NCBI GenBank assembly: GCA_029817715.1
Contig: JARUPY010000606.1
Span: 8,680,001 to 8,744,000, forward strand
Length of the DNA: 64,000 nt
Source of the DNA: Melastoma dodecandrum
Lineage: Eukaryota; Streptophyta; Magnoliopsida; Myrtales; Melastomataceae
Direction of reading: 5' to 3'
Shown here: positions 62,099 through 64,000 of the stretch, in pieces
How the letters are laid out: the number at the start of each line of letters is the position of its first letter
Numbering within the stretch: position 1 is the stretch's first letter
Notes under the pieces: model-generated
Databases searched by the model: none
Seen by the model: only the letters and a program-made list of their open reading frames with translations
Told to the model about the DNA's origin: nothing
Position numbers and translations under genes: made by a program

Positions 62099-63838
62099 AT
62101 GGTGAGCCAACGTCAGAGAGTGGCTCGCAAGCGGTGCAGGGAATCTCACCCTGAGCTTTTCCCCGCGTCTTTTCATACGGACAAGCCAAATAACAAGTAT
62201 AAGAAGAACAAGCTCTCCAATCTCAAGAAGAAGAAGAACAAGAAGAACGCCTCTGTAACGATTGGCGTCGACCCGAGCAAGGCTACGAAAGGCTCTCTCA
62301 AAAGGCACCCTCTTAGAGTCCCCGGCATGATGCCCGGTCAGGGGTGCTTCATCTGCAGGGGTCAAGACCACATTGCCAAGCTTTGTCCCCAGAAATCTCA
62401 CTGGGATAAAAACAAGGTTTCTCCTTTTCTTTTGTTATTTTGGATGGATTTTTCTTTAATCCGTGATGGCCGCTAATTTATTTTTTTGGGATGGGGTTTG
62501 ATTTGCAGATATGTTTGCTTTGTAGGCGGAGGGGGCACAGTCTTAAACATTGCCCGAACAATGATGATGGGTCTGTTGTCGATAAGAAGATTTGCTACAA
62601 TTGCGGAGACACGAGTCATTCTCTCGCAAGCTGTCCCCGCCCTCTTCAAGATGGTAAATTGCCTTAGGTGATCCGATGTTGTTTTCATCTGGTGTTGTGC
62701 ATCAGAAGAAAGATCTTTATCTCAGTGTCGGGGTCTCACTCCGAGTTCTAGAAACACTTGTTATGATCTTTAGATGGAGACTGGAGTAGGCAGTGGTTTT
62801 CAAGCATCATTTCAGTAAGAACTACCACATGTTTGTGACAGGAGGAACAAAGTTTGCTAGCTGCTTTATATGCAATGAACGTGGGCACTTGAGCAAAAAC
62901 TGCCCTAAGAGTACTCGTGGAATTTATCCAAAGGTACATTGTCTTGCCTGGCTCAAGCTTTTGCTAGTACTTGCGGGACAATATCTGTTTAACGGATAGA
63001 GTAGTATGCTATATCTTGATGGATTTTTAGTGGTCGTCTGCCTCCGCTAACCGGTCATTCTTTAGGGCGGTTGCTGCAAAACATGTGGGGGAGTCACACA
63101 TCTGGCCAAGGATTGCCCGGAGAAGGGGAAGAAAAGTCTTGGCTTGATTAGCAGAAGAGGTAATGCTATCGAATACAATGATATATTGGACTTTTCAACA
63201 TCATAATTTCTTCAAAAGCAATCCCTTGCACCCTCTTTAGCAAATCTCTCTCTCTATCTCCATGTATAATTGTTCCCTGAATTAATGATGGGTGACTTTA
63301 GACGGGGCAGTTTTAGTTTTAGGAAATATTGGTCTTGGTTAAAAGGTAAGATAAATTGGTTCAGTTGCGGGATACAAGTCAAGTGCAAGGTTTTGATAGA
63401 GAGAAAGTGTGTTGAATGTGGGTTCAGCTAACAGGTCTGGGCTAGCTGTGCATGGGAATATACAGTATGAGGTAGACGTCATTAATGTTCAGACAATTTG
63501 AACCAAGTATGGCAGCCTGCTATCATAGGTTGGGTCAATTGGTTGTGAAGTGTGGTTCTATATTCTTAGCACGGCATGCTTGAAAAGGTTAGTGGGTATG
63601 CATCCATAATAATCTCACTAAACCCATTGTTTTTCATGTTTTCAACATAGCATTTGCAAGCGAAGAGATGCCAAGACCACAGGTAACTAAATTTACTAGT
63701 GGGGATGATCTAGAGGATGACTTTGCTGTAGACAAGAAAGAGGTTGCTTCATCTACAGCAGATGCTGCCAGCACGGGAAGTGGTCATGCAAAAACAAAGA
63801 AGAAACCTGGAACTAAAATCGTTAACTTTGTTGGCTAG
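62099..63838 (+). CDS. CCHC zinc-knuckle protein, ZCCHC9 / At5g52380-like
   Basis: A nucleic-acid-binding protein; the animal homologue ZCCHC9 is nucleolar. Exons: 62099-62416, 62509-62653, 62842-62933, 63066-63159, 63651-63838; 837 bases, 278 residues. The start is basic (LSNLKKKKNKKN), a nuclear/nucleolar signal. Five knuckles follow, each C-X2-C-X4-H-X4-C: CFICRGQDHIAKLC (~83-96), CLLCRRRGHSLKHC, CYNCGDTSHSLASC, CFICNERGHLSKNC and CKTCGGVTHLAKDC. Each of exons 3 and 4 holds exactly one knuckle, which suggests growth by exon duplication. The tail is acidic, then basic, ending TKIVNFVG. The frame is complete. Confidence 0.92.
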
Positions 63839-64000
63839 CCCCGTAGTTCGAGTCTTTCTCCTCATTCAATGTTAGATAGGATGCAGCGAGTTCACCATTG
63901 ACAAGGGTGCCAGTTTTGACTTCTATGCTAAAGATAAGATAGGCTTTTCATTTCATTTTCTGGGTTGTATGATGAGTTACTTTTCCTTGAGAGACGAGAC
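63839..64000. other. 3' untranslated region of the zinc-knuckle gene
   Basis: Follows the stop directly, on the same strand, and contains no coding frame. Confidence 0.5.

Overview
The window is plant nuclear DNA: intron-rich genes with GT-AG splice sites, plant-only families (PDV1, a group III WRKY, a classical arabinogalactan peptide, COLD1/GTG, trehalose-phosphate phosphatase, BKI1/MAKR, SKP1-like 21), TGGGCC (site II) and telo-box promoters, and a roughly 12.5-kb Athila-like Ty3 retrotransposon. A eudicot or early-diverging eudicot fits best; I cannot name the species. All gene models were built by eye from splice sites and remembered family proteins. Models marked as complete have an intact frame from ATG to stop.

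Left part (1-36.5 kb) is a dense gene block. In order: the 3' two-thirds of an E2 ubiquitin-conjugating enzyme (+); a decayed cytokinin-response-factor-like fragment; PDV1 plastid division protein (-); a short GPI-anchored arabinogalactan peptide (-); an acidic coiled-coil protein with a perfect 87-bp internal duplication (-); dihydrofolate synthetase GLA1 (+); a group III WRKY (-) divergent from polypyrimidine-tract-binding protein PTB3 (+); trehalose-6-phosphate phosphatase (-); a 75-residue plant protein (+); the GPCR-type G protein GTG/COLD1 (-) divergent from a two-region AAA ATPase (+); a small hypothetical gene (+); and a BKI1/MAKR-like regulator (+).

Middle part (37.4-54.5 kb) is mobile DNA. 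An Athila-like LTR element (37583-50044, 5-bp target duplication ACGCC) carries a broken gag-pol. Most strikingly, it carries a ~1.87-kb inverted duplication of its third ORF and 3' region around a 35-bp spacer. A family of short GGACGCGTCC palindromes is scattered over its LTR, coding region and 3' region. Next comes a 1.35-kb foldback element (51141-52492) built as an inverted repeat of inverted repeats. After that, a hydroxyproline-rich (At5g52430-type) gene fragment is cut short next to what looks like a reversed second LTR.

Right part (54.9-64 kb) holds a broken Lsi2-type silicon/arsenite efflux transporter with a small secreted cysteine-rich peptide gene lying between its two halves, then SKP1-like 21 (+) and a five-knuckle CCHC zinc protein (+). 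The genes do not form a pathway; they are ordinary single-copy neighbours. The unusual biology is the set of long palindromic DNA structures between 44.8 and 52.5 kb, which could produce hairpin RNA.
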